Positions 1 through 5,895 are shown, counted from the stretch's first letter. The stretch is DNA of 6,708 bases from an uncultured Ruminococcus sp. (GCA_902773395.1 CACYEJ010000436.1:1-6708); one strand, 5' to 3'. Made by a program: numbers and translations. The notes: generated by a model not told the origin, from the letters alone.

Positions 1-94
1 GCCAGACGAAATACGCACACCGGCTTTTTGAGTTGGGTAACTTTACCGCCTGCGTCCAAATTTGTCCCTAAGGAGAGGTCAACGAACTGGCAAC
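1..94 (+). repeat. Structured repeat, copy 1 (left end cut by window)
   Basis: First of three copies of a repeat whose unit is about 86-98 bp. It is followed directly by copy 2 at a period of 94 bp. Across the 86 positions from GCC to CGAAC-type end, copies 1 and 2 differ at only four places (unit positions 4, 7, 77 and 82). A block at unit positions 36-73 (GGTAACTTTACC through CCCTAAGG) is identical in all three copies. Visible pairing: ACGCA (13-17) with TGCGT (51-55) encloses a stem CCGGC (20-24) with GTTGG (32-36) and a small GGTA/TACC hairpin at 36-47. The 3' part carries AAGGAG, resembling a Shine-Dalgarno site. The start of the unit (expected GAACTGGCAAC) lies left of the window. I do not recognise a named family. 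Confidence 0.85.
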
Positions 95-181
95 GCCGGA
101 GGAAATACGCACACCGGCTTTTTGAGTTGGGTAACTTTACCGCCTGCGTCCAAATTTGTCCCTAAGGAGAAGTCAGCGAAC
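95..181 (+). repeat. Structured repeat, copy 2
   Basis: Second tandem copy. The linker GAACTGGCAAC at 84-94 is shared with the left end of copy 3, so the full unit probably starts with GAAC and ends with CGAAC; tandem copies share that junction. CTGGC (88-92) and GCCGG (95-99) form a 5-bp stem with one T-G wobble around AAC; in copy 3 the same stem is fully Watson-Crick. The copy ends 23 bp past the stop codon of the minus-strand lipoprotein gene, so a transcript of that gene running on would contain the reverse complement of the repeat. No T-tract terminator is seen after that gene, so 182-203 holds nothing else recognisable. Confidence 0.85.
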
Positions 182-203
182 GCTTTTTAAATATTCCAAC
201 AGG

Positions 204-2441
204 TCAAATCACATTTAATCCATTTGCATTAGAATCTGCACTGTTCGTAGTATTGCTGCTGTCAGGCTTTTGCATACCTCTGCCAAATGAACCTCTGCCG
301 CCAAATGAACCGTCTGTGTTGTTTTCTCCGTTATCTTCACCGGGCATCATACCTCTGCCCATACCGCCGCCGAAATCTCCGCCGCCTTGACCGAACATTC
401 CTCCGCCCATTCCGTTCATTCCACCGTTGGAATATGAATTGGAAGTCATCTCAATGCTGTAGCTCTTGTCGCCGACTTTGAGCGTGTACTTACCGTTCGA
501 TTTAATCTCTTTTGTGCTGATGTTCACGGCATTAAAGGATTTAGCTGCTGTGTAGGAAATTATCTCATTTCCGCTTTCGTCTGTCAAGGTGATTTTCTCT
601 CCTGCCTCATGACTTTCAGACATACAGTAGAGAATTGAAGCCTGCTTAGAATCTGTAGAGAATGCTTCTGCCATTCCCGAACTGCCGACTGCGATTAACG
701 TACCGCCGGAAATCGTTGCGTTAGTTTCAAAATCAATTGCACTGTTTCCGTTGTTAGTAGGACCGTCTACATAGATAGTACCGCCCTCAATCGTCAATGT
801 GTTGTTTGAGTCAAGACCGTCGCCGCCTGCGTTCACCTTGACTGTACCGCCTGTAAATTTCAAGAATGTATCGCTGTTAGCCGTAAAGCTGTTCTGACCC
901 GGTCTGCCGCCCATTGACGAACCGTCGCCGCCGCCTGCATTAAAACCGTCGTCACTCGAAGTTACGTCAATCTCGCCGCCGTTTACAGTAATTGCCGAGC
1001 TTTCTATACCCTCGTAGCTTTTTGTAACAGTAATCTTACCGCCGTCAATTGTAATTGATGTATCTGCGTGTATACCGTCGTCGCCCGAAGTCAATTTGAC
1101 TGTACCGCTTTTTACTGAGATATTCGCATTAGAATGAATAGAATCATCTGCCGAATCAACTGTGATATTTGCACCGTCAATTATTATGTCGCCGCCTGCT
1201 TTCAAGCCCTTGGAAGACGTTGAGTCATCACTCGAAGCTGCTGTACCTGATTGTGACGAATCGCTCTTCTGAGTATTCTGCAAGCTATTGTCAGCGATAC
1301 TGCTCACTGTGGTGCCGGGATCTGCCGGAACACTCTGATTATTTGAGTTGGCGTCATCACTTGGCATAGCAGGAACGTTTTGGAAGTTTTGCTCTCCCAT
1401 TTGATTCATACCGCCCATTCTGCCCATACCACCCATTTGACCGAAATCTTCTGTGTGGGTGTTGGCAGAATTTTCACTGCCGCCGCCTGCTTTAACTGTG
1501 ATATCTGCTTTCTCACAGGTAAGTGTGGTTTCCGCCTGAATTGCATCGCCCTCACTGTCAATCGTAATCTTGCCGCCTGCGATATAAACGAAGCCCTTAT
1601 CTTCCTTTTCGTCATTAGTAGACTTAATGCCGTCGCCGCCGCTGGTTATGCTGATAGTTCCGTCGGCAATTCTTACGCTGTCCTTGCCGCTTACAGCGCT
1701 GTCCGCAGCTGTAATTTTGAGAGTGCCGCCTGTAATTTTGAGGTCATCTTTAGAAACAATCGCATGACTCATATTGCCGTTTACAGTGAGCGAGCCTGAA
1801 CCATTAATAGTGAGGTCTGCTTTACTGAAAATCGCCGAATCAACGCTGCTCTCTTCGGAATCCGATTTGTAGGTTTTGCCGTCGGAAATAGTATTCTTAG
1901 TTCCGTCCGCCAGTGTTAAAAATACCTTGTCGGCACTTTTAACATATAGCGCAGAATAGTCGGAGCTGGTAATGGAGCAGTCCTTGAGTACAATCTGAAC
2001 CTTAGCATTATCATCTGCGTCAACAACAATTCTTCCGTCCTTAGCCGTTCCGCTGATGATATAAACGCCTTCCTTAGAAATCGTAAGGACATTATCCTTA
2101 ACTGCCGCACCCTCACCGCTTACGGTAAAAGTCTTATCCTTGGCGGTAATAGTTACAGCTTCCTTTTCGTCATAATCTCCGGAAAGGTCACGGTCGGTAA
2201 ACATCTCCTGTTCGGCTGTTTCGGCATCTGTTTCCTTGACGGAAGAAGCAACATCTGTAGGTTTTTCCGCTGTTTCTGTTATAGTCAAGGAGCTGTTTTC
2301 GGTGTTCTCCTCTGCTGCTGATTCGGTAACGCTTGCTGCTTCTGATGTATTGCTGCTTACTGCGGTACTGCTGCACGCTGCGAACATAGAGGCTGTAAGC
2401 ATTGCTGCTAATATAACTGCGATAATCTTATTCTTTTTCAT
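204..2441 (-). CDS. Carbohydrate-binding beta-helix lipoprotein (Cthe_2159/DUF4353 family)
   Basis: A 745-residue exported lipoprotein. Residues 1-22 are a signal peptide (MKKNK, then a hydrophobic run) ending in a lipobox-like FAAC with C23 as lipid anchor. Residues 24-85 are a Ser/Thr/Glu-rich linker. Residues about 90-325 and 410-600 are short beta-helix rungs built on recurring GGT.x.I and GDGI/DDGI turns, as in the Cthe_2159 family, whose founding member is a right-handed parallel beta-helix that binds cellulose and acidic sugars. A disordered insert (about 320-412) starts with repeated GGMGRMGGM motifs, and a Gly/Met-rich tail occupies 672-723. Residues 600-666 look like a small beta capping domain. 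The start is set by AAAAGGGG (2450-2457) 8 nt before ATG. Monocistronic as far as visible. Family assignment is confident; ligand and physiological role are inferred only. Confidence 0.88.
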   Translation of the reverse strand: MKKNKIIAVILAAMLTASMFAACSSTAVSSNTSEAASVTESAAEENTENSSLTITETAEKPTDVASSVKETDAETAEQEMFTDRDLSGDYDEKEAVTITAKDKTFTVSGEGAAVKDNVLTISKEGVYIISGTAKDGRIVVDADDNAKVQIVLKDCSITSSDYSALYVKSADKVFLTLADGTKNTISDGKTYKSDSEESSVDSAIFSKADLTINGSGSLTVNGNMSHAIVSKDDLKITGGTLKITAADSAVSGKDSVRIADGTISITSGGDGIKSTNDEKEDKGFVYIAGGKITIDSEGDAIQAETTLTCEKADITVKAGGGSENSANTHTEDFGQMGGMGRMGGMNQMGEQNFQNVPAMPSDDANSNNQSVPADPGTTVSSIADNSLQNTQKSDSSQSGTAASSDDSTSSKGLKAGGDIIIDGANITVDSADDSIHSNANISVKSGTVKLTSGDDGIHADTSITIDGGKITVTKSYEGIESSAITVNGGEIDVTSSDDGFNAGGGDGSSMGGRPGQNSFTANSDTFLKFTGGTVKVNAGGDGLDSNNTLTIEGGTIYVDGPTNNGNSAIDFETNATISGGTLIAVGSSGMAEAFSTDSKQASILYCMSESHEAGEKITLTDESGNEIISYTAAKSFNAVNISTKEIKSNGKYTLKVGDKSYSIEMTSNSYSNGGMNGMGGGMFGQGGGDFGGGMGRGMMPGEDNGENNTDGSFGGRGSFGRGMQKPDSSNTTNSADSNANGLNVI

Positions 2442-2530
2442 AAATAAATCCCCTTTTCATTAATTAATATAAAGAGTAAATCAAATCTTTAATTGAGTTG
2501 AATTGAACTTTGTTTTTTGTTTGTGTAATA

Positions 2531-2539
2531 ATCATATCA
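2531..2539 (-). promoter_or_regulatory. Extended -10 promoter of the lipoprotein gene
   Basis: Read on the minus strand this is TGATATGAT, an extended -10 (TGN followed by TATGAT). It would start transcription near 2524 and give a 5' leader of about 83 nt. There is no good -35 at 17 nt: TTGAGT lies only 14 nt upstream of TATGAT. A poor -35 combined with an upstream direct-repeat array suggests an activator-dependent promoter. The leader (2442-2524) is AT-rich with one imperfect 14-bp palindrome at 2496-2509 (AGTTGAATTGAACT) and no recognisable riboswitch. Confidence 0.55.
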
Positions 2540-2544
2540 TTTTT

Positions 2545-2585
2545 ACTTAAACTCAACTTAAATCTTTACTTAAATTTTATTTAAA
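2545..2585 (-). promoter_or_regulatory. Phased TTTAAGT direct-repeat array (candidate response-regulator site)
   Basis: On the plus strand ACTTAAA occurs at 2545-2551, 2556-2562 and 2568-2574, followed by the variant ATTTAAA at 2579-2585. Read on the minus strand these are TTTAAGT copies spaced 11, 12 and 11 bp, one helical turn apart and on the same DNA face. The nearest copy ends 8 nt from the -10. Direct repeats at about 11 bp placed where a -35 would be are the usual layout of OmpR/PhoB-family response-regulator sites (for example pho boxes). No regulator gene lies in the window, so which protein binds is unknown. Confidence 0.5.
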
Positions 2586-2685
2586 ATTTTTTAGTTTTAC
2601 CAACGGCTAATAGTAACCACGGACAATTTATACCGTGCATAAGAAATGATGTTTATCACTCAACTTTCTTCCCTATAATAAAAAA

Positions 2686-2704
2686 GTAATACGCAACGTA
2701 TTGC
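2686..2704. promoter_or_regulatory. Inverted repeat at the brnT promoter (candidate autoregulatory operator)
   Basis: AATACG (2688-2693) and CGTATT (2697-2702) form a perfect 6-bp inverted repeat around CAA. The arms extend to 8 bp (2686-2693 and 2697-2704) with one mismatch. The repeat overlaps the proposed -35 of brnT. BrnA-type antitoxins are ribbon-helix-helix proteins that repress their own operon with BrnT, so this position suits such an operator. Binding is inferred from position and symmetry alone. Confidence 0.4.
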
Positions 2705-2729
2705 ATTTTGTATTATTATTTGGTATAAT
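2701..2729 (+). promoter_or_regulatory. Promoter of brnT-brnA
   Basis: TTGCAT (2701-2706), a 17-nt spacer, and a perfect TATAAT (2724-2729) preceded by TGG, giving an extended -10. Transcription would start near 2736, about 10 nt before the brnT ATG, so the leader is very short and the Shine-Dalgarno is weak (AGTGAG at 2733-2738). Another perfect TATAAT lies at 2674-2679 but lacks a convincing -35. Confidence 0.6.
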
Positions 2730-2745
2730 ATAAGTGAGTGGTACA

Positions 2746-3045
2746 ATGATATTTGAATGGGACGATGAAAAAGAATGAAAAAACATTATTAAACACGGAA
2801 TTGATTTTGAAACAGCGGCACACGTTTTCAGTGATATAAATCGGATTGAAATATATGATGAATCACATTCTGAATTTGAAGACAGATATATTACAATAGG
2901 ATTAATAAACAAAGTGGCTTATGTTGTTATGGCAGTATACACTGAAAGAGAAGAAGCAATTCGTCTTATTTCAGCTCGCAAAGCTGCCAATGAAGAAAGA
3001 ACTGGCAACGCCAGACGAAATACGCACACTAACTTTTGGGGTTAG
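2746..3045 (+). pseudogene. brnT: BrnT-family toxin (DUF497), interrupted by TGA at codon 11
   Basis: BrnT toxins are small RelE-fold ribonucleases that are neutralised by BrnA. The reading frame starts at ATG 2746 and shows the family pattern: FEWDDEKE at codons 3-10, then NIIKHGIDF, A..VFSD, DESHSEFEDRYITIG at about 38-52, VYTERE and IRLISARKA near 72-80. Codon 11 (2776-2778) is TGA. It falls at a variable position between WD..K and N..KHG, so the frame is otherwise intact and a single base change explains it. No in-frame ATG, GTG or TTG follows early enough to restart. Two other genes here end in TGA (brnA and the lipoprotein gene), so TGA is a normal stop. From codon 86 on (TGNARRNTHTNFWG) the frame reads into repeat copy 3 and stops at TAG 3043-3045, so the native last few residues are gone. 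Sequencing error is the main alternative for the TGA. Confidence 0.85.
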
Positions 3046-3096
3046 GTAACTTTACCGCCTGCGTCCAAATTTGTCCCTAAGGGGTACGCATCGAAG
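2999..3096 (+). repeat. Structured repeat, copy 3, inserted between brnT and brnA
   Basis: This copy aligns to copy 1 without gaps (3010 corresponds to position 1). The stretch 3045-3082 (GGTAAC through CCTAAGG) matches both other copies exactly. The left end GAACTGGCAAC (2999-3009) matches the junction before copy 2, and CGAA (3092-3095) matches the right end. CTGGC (3002-3006) and GCCAG (3010-3014) pair perfectly. The internal stem reads CTAAC (3029-3033) with GTTAG (3041-3045), where copies 1 and 2 have CCGGC with GTTGG. It replaces the C-terminal codons of brnT and pushes brnA about 60 bp from the brnT frame's end, whereas these genes usually abut or overlap. Its right end overlaps the brnA ribosome-binding site. 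Confidence 0.85.
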
Positions 3097-3104
3097 GTTG
3101 TATT

Positions 3105-3416
3105 ATGATTATTCGCAAGGAAATTGATGTTGAAAAAACGTTGACCGATGAGCAGATTAAAATGCTTGATGAAATGAACTCAAAACCCGTTGAACCCGAT
3201 GAAGACTGTCCGGAGTTGACCGCCGAGCAGCTTAACCAATTAGCTCTTTTAGCCGAAGCCCGCAGAGAAGATCGCAGAAAACAAGTTGTTACGCTGCGGC
3301 TATCTCCACAGGCACTGCGTACCGCTAAATCTCTCGGCAAAGGGTATACTTCGGTATTAAGCAGAATTTTAGAGAATGTATTAACCGATGCAGAGGCTAT
3401 TAAGCATTTTCTCTGA
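3105..3416 (+). CDS. brnA: BrnA-type antitoxin, ribbon-helix-helix (now without a working toxin)
   Basis: A 103-residue protein of the BrnA/CopG-like antitoxin group found after brnT in clostridia. Residues 1-58 are acidic and probably form the toxin-binding part. Residues 59-93 form a ribbon-helix-helix: strand QVVTLRLS (60-67), helix PQALRTAKSLG (68-78), a turn GKGYT, and helix SVLSRILENVL (83-93). It would dimerise, bind operator DNA, sequester BrnT and repress the operon. The start is supported by GAAGG (3093-3097) 7 nt before ATG; this site straddles the right end of repeat copy 3. The gene is intact although brnT is broken, so it may persist as a solo repressor or be useful against a related toxin elsewhere. 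It is followed by a terminator. Family call is based on recognisable motifs and position after brnT. Confidence 0.82.
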   Translation: MIIRKEIDVEKTLTDEQIKMLDEMNSKPVEPDEDCPELTAEQLNQLALLAEARREDRRKQVVTLRLSPQALRTAKSLGKGYTSVLSRILENVLTDAEAIKHFL

Positions 3417-3435
3417 TTATTATATTATACCAAAG

Positions 3436-3480
3436 AAACGGCAGCTTCGTGTCCACTGAAAGAAAAGCTGCCGTTTTTTT
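3436..3480 (+). terminator. Intrinsic terminator after brnA
   Basis: AACGGCAGCTT (3437-3447) pairs perfectly with AAGCTGCCGTT (3465-3475), and A3436-T3476 adds a twelfth pair. The loop is 17 nt and the stem runs into seven T (3474-3480). It lies 20 nt past the brnA stop codon. It separates the toxin-antitoxin unit from the hom operon. The opposite strand has only an interrupted T-run (TTTCTTT), so it would be a weaker terminator in that direction. Confidence 0.9.
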
Positions 3481-3659
3481 GTATATATCTATAACGCTCA
3501 AATTCGCTGTCTTATCAATAATAAACATTAAAAGCTATTTTAGTATGTATACTAAAAACAATTTATCGGTATAAGATACAAAAATTCTCGATTAAATACT
3601 TAATATTCCAAAAAAATTATCAAAATTTAAACTTTTTGCAGTTAATTTCTCAGATAGGT
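3481..3659. other. AT-rich gene-free spacer upstream of hom
   Basis: No convincing gene on either strand. It holds the palindrome at 3538-3557 and several short AT inverted repeats (for example ATTAA/TTAAT near 3591-3604) of the kind expected by chance at this composition. No T-box, lysine riboswitch or leader-peptide attenuator is recognisable, and the hom promoter lies at its right end, so this DNA is upstream of the transcript rather than in its leader. Confidence 0.6.
3538..3557. promoter_or_regulatory. Perfect 20-bp palindromic operator-like site
   Basis: TTTTAGTAT (3538-3546) and ATACTAAAA (3549-3557) are perfect inverted arms of 9 bp with a 2-bp centre. It lies about 100 bp upstream of the hom -35. 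The arm length and close spacing suit a homodimeric regulator, but with this AT content and no matching site elsewhere in the window the function is unproven. It is not followed by a T-run and is GC-poor, so it is not a terminator. Confidence 0.4.
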
Positions 3660-3688
3660 TTGTAATTTTTTCGGAAATGTGGTACAAT
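3660..3688 (+). promoter_or_regulatory. Promoter of the hom-thrB(-lysC) operon
   Basis: TTGTAA (3660-3665), a 17-nt spacer and TACAAT (3683-3688), with TGTGG just before the -10. Transcription would start near 3695 and leave a leader of about 37 nt before the hom ATG, too short for a T-box or riboswitch. Control would therefore be at initiation or by feedback on the enzymes. Confidence 0.65.
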
Positions 3689-3731
3689 GATTTTAACTAA
3701 ATTAACTTCATTGGAGAGGGGCATAATAATT

Positions 3732-4973
3732 ATGATACAGGTTGCTGTAATGGGTCACGGTGTTGTAGGCAGCGGTGTTACCGAAATCCTGCTGAAACAC
3801 TCTGAGGAAATTGCAAAAAAGGTTCAGGAAGAAATTTATATCAAGAAAGTTCTTGACCTTCGTGAGTTTCCCGACAGCCCTATTGCTGACCGCTTTACCA
3901 AAAATTTTGAGGATATTGTAAATGATGACGAAATAAAAATCGTAGTCGAGGTTATGGGTGGTCTTAACCCTGCATACGATTTTGTGAAAAAATGCTTAGA
4001 AAGCGGCAAGAGCGTTGTTACTTCCAACAAGGAGCTGGTTGCCGCTAAAGGTGCTGAGCTTTTGAAAATTGCCGAGGAGAAGAATGTAAACTTCCTTTTC
4101 GAGGCAAGCGTTGGCGGCGGTATCCCGATTATCCGTCCGCTGAATCAGTGCCTTGCCGCAAACGATGTTTACGAGATTGACGGTATCCTCAACGGCACTA
4201 CCAACTATATTCTCGCAAAGATGATTAAGGAATCACAGACTTTTGACGATGCTCTTGCGCGCGCCCAGCAGAAGGGCTACGCTGAGAGAAATCCTGCCGC
4301 TGACGTTGAAGGTCACGATGCCTGCCGTAAGATTTGTATCTTAGCTTCGCTTGTTTTCGGCAAGCACGTTTATCCCGACAGCGTTCACACAGAGGGTATC
4401 ACAAAGGTTTCTCTTACAGACGTTGAGTATGCGGCTGTATGGGGCGGCGTAATCAAGCTTATCGGTTCGGTCAAGCTCACAGACGGCAAGCAGGAAATAA
4501 TAGTTGCTCCTATGTTTGTAAGCAATGAGTGCCAGCTTTCCAGCGTTGACGGCGTATTTAACGCTATTTTGGTAAAGGGCGACTCTACCGGTGATGTTGT
4601 ATTCTACGGAAAGGGCGCCGGCAAGCTCCCGACTGCAAGCGCTGTTGTTGCCGATGTTATGGACTGCGTGAATCATCAGACAACCCGTAGGAATATTATG
4701 TGGGAGGACGCTCAAAAAGATAATATTCTCCCGTTTGAGCAGTCAAAGTATGCTATGTATGTTCTCGCAAACGCAGACGATACAGACGCCGCTTTGGAAA
4801 CAGCAAACAATGTCTTTGGCAGCGTTCAGAAGCTTTCCAGAAAGAATGCCGATAATAACGAGCTTGCTTTTGTTACGCCTGTTCTCAGCTACGCCGACTT
4901 CAAAAAGGCAGCAGAGAAATTTGAACAGAGCGGCGCAAAGGTAATTTCCAACATCAGAATTGCCGTTATTTAA
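3732..4973 (+). CDS. hom: Homoserine dehydrogenase
   Basis: Reduces L-aspartate 4-semialdehyde to L-homoserine with NAD(P)H, at the branch to threonine and methionine; cytosolic. 413 residues. The nucleotide-binding fold shows GHGVVG (8-13), VVEVMGG (81-87) and TSNKELVA with K100. The catalytic domain shows EASVGGGIP (124-132), GILNGTTNYIL (151-161), and E185, D191, D196 and K200, matching in spacing the catalytic Glu/Asp/Asp/Lys set known from yeast homoserine dehydrogenase. GKGAGKLPTASAV follows at 293-305. Residues about 330-413 form a C-terminal ACT-like domain, the usual site of threonine feedback. ATG 3732 is chosen because GAGGGG (3716-3721) lies 10 nt upstream. An in-frame ATG at 3687 overlaps the -10 and precedes the likely transcription start. 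thrB follows after 18 nt. Confidence 0.96.
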   Translation: MIQVAVMGHGVVGSGVTEILLKHSEEIAKKVQEEIYIKKVLDLREFPDSPIADRFTKNFEDIVNDDEIKIVVEVMGGLNPAYDFVKKCLESGKSVVTSNKELVAAKGAELLKIAEEKNVNFLFEASVGGGIPIIRPLNQCLAANDVYEIDGILNGTTNYILAKMIKESQTFDDALARAQQKGYAERNPAADVEGHDACRKICILASLVFGKHVYPDSVHTEGITKVSLTDVEYAAVWGGVIKLIGSVKLTDGKQEIIVAPMFVSNECQLSSVDGVFNAILVKGDSTGDVVFYGKGAGKLPTASAVVADVMDCVNHQTTRRNIMWEDAQKDNILPFEQSKYAMYVLANADDTDAALETANNVFGSVQKLSRKNADNNELAFVTPVLSYADFKKAAEKFEQSGAKVISNIRIAVI

Positions 4974-4991
4974 AATAAGGAATCGAATAAA

Positions 4992-5888
4992 ATGATTAAA
5001 ATTCAAATACCGGCAACCAGCGCCAATCTTGGTTCAGGCTTTGACTGTTTGGGCGTTGCACTGAATCTGTACAATTACGTATGGATGGAAGAGGCAGACG
5101 AGATTGATATCTCCTCAAAGGATAACATACCTGTTCCCACTGATGAATCAAACCTCATTTACTGGTCTGCCGAAAGACTTTACAATGAGTGCGGAAAGAA
5201 AATCCCCGGTTTGAAAATTATTCAGGAAAACAATATTCCCATGACTCGTGGACTTGGCAGCTCGTCTGCCTGCATTGCAGCCGGACTTATTGGAGCAAAC
5301 CGATTTTTGGGGAGTCCGCTTTCTCAGCATGACCTTGTTAATCTAGCCTGCAAAATCGAAGGACACCCCGACAACACCACGCCTGCACTGCTTGGCGGAT
5401 TAGTTACCGCTGCAATGGAAAACGGACGTGTTTACAGCGTTAGCGTACCTGTTGAGGAGCATATTCGATTTGGCGTATACATTCCGCCTTTTGAACTGAA
5501 AACGGAGGTAGCGCGAAAGGCTTTGCCCAATGAGTACACGAGAGATAACGCCGTGTATAATTTGTCGAGAAGCTCGCTGATGACAGCCGCCCTGTTCTCC
5601 GGAAGTCTTGAAAATCTAAGAGTTGCCGTGCAGGACAGTCTTCACCAGCCGTTCCGAAAACAATTCATCAGCGGTGTAGATACCGTTTTCAGAATGAGCT
5701 ATGAGCTTGGGTCATACGGCACGTATATCAGCGGCGCAGGGCCGTCAATCATAGCAATTATTGATGACAAACTAGAAGATACCTTTAATCAATACGCTCT
5801 CTCCCACCTCGAAAGCCGAGGTATTAAGGATTGGCAGTTCCACGTTCTGAAAGCCGATTCAAAGGGTGCAAGAGTGCTGATTGAATAA
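4992..5888 (+). CDS. thrB: Homoserine kinase (GHMP family)
   Basis: Phosphorylates L-homoserine with ATP to O-phospho-L-homoserine, the substrate of threonine synthase; cytosolic. 298 residues, normal for bacterial ThrB. The three GHMP-kinase motifs are present: PATSANLGSGFDCLG (7-21), the ATP-binding PMTRGLGSSSA (83-93), and SGAGPS near the C-terminus (247-252). The family signature EGHPDN (123-128) is also present. The start is supported by AAGGAA (4977-4982) 9 nt before ATG. The 18-nt gap from hom has no terminator or promoter, so the two genes are very probably co-transcribed. Nothing unusual is seen. Confidence 0.97.
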   Translation: MIKIQIPATSANLGSGFDCLGVALNLYNYVWMEEADEIDISSKDNIPVPTDESNLIYWSAERLYNECGKKIPGLKIIQENNIPMTRGLGSSSACIAAGLIGANRFLGSPLSQHDLVNLACKIEGHPDNTTPALLGGLVTAAMENGRVYSVSVPVEEHIRFGVYIPPFELKTEVARKALPNEYTRDNAVYNLSRSSLMTAALFSGSLENLRVAVQDSLHQPFRKQFISGVDTVFRMSYELGSYGTYISGAGPSIIAIIDDKLEDTFNQYALSHLESRGIKDWQFHVLKADSKGARVLIE

Positions 5889-5895
5889 ACATCAA

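Noticed and set aside
1..181. CRISPR array
   Set aside because: The two units are directly adjacent with near-identical full length and no unique spacers; a 94-bp tandem is not a repeat-spacer pattern.
1380..1799. Open frame of 139 codons on the plus strand
   Set aside because: It lies antisense within the lipoprotein gene, has no ribosome-binding site or recognisable motif, and is explained by the repetitive codon use of the beta-helix.
2618..2637. Small hairpin CACGG/CCGTG in the divergent region
   Set aside because: Only five pairs around a 10-nt loop, no T-run on either side, and no relation to either promoter; expected by chance.
2999..3096. Transposase-borne insertion sequence
   Set aside because: The element is too short to code for a transposase, and I see no terminal inverted repeats or convincing target duplication, so it is listed as a repeat only.
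3077..3340. Minus-strand open frame opposite brnA
   Set aside because: It overlaps the recognisable brnA antitoxin on the other strand and has no motifs of its own.
2738..3691. Shared 13-mer GTGGTACAATGAT at the brnT start (2738-2750) and the hom -10 (3679-3691)
   Set aside because: In hom it is the -10 region, in brnT it spans the start codon. The different placement suggests coincidence in promoter-like sequence.
3687..3731. Earlier in-frame ATG for hom adding 15 residues
   Set aside because: It overlaps the TACAAT -10 and lies before the likely transcription start. The ATG at 3732 has a good Shine-Dalgarno and begins directly with the conserved dinucleotide-binding strand.
3481..3731. 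T-box or lysine/threonine riboswitch ahead of hom
   Set aside because: No T-box core (AGGGTGGNACCGCG-like) or leader terminator is present, and the predicted leader is only about 37 nt.
4341..4715. Open frame of 124 codons on the minus strand inside hom
   Set aside because: It is a shadow of a clear enzyme gene, with no start signals or family features.
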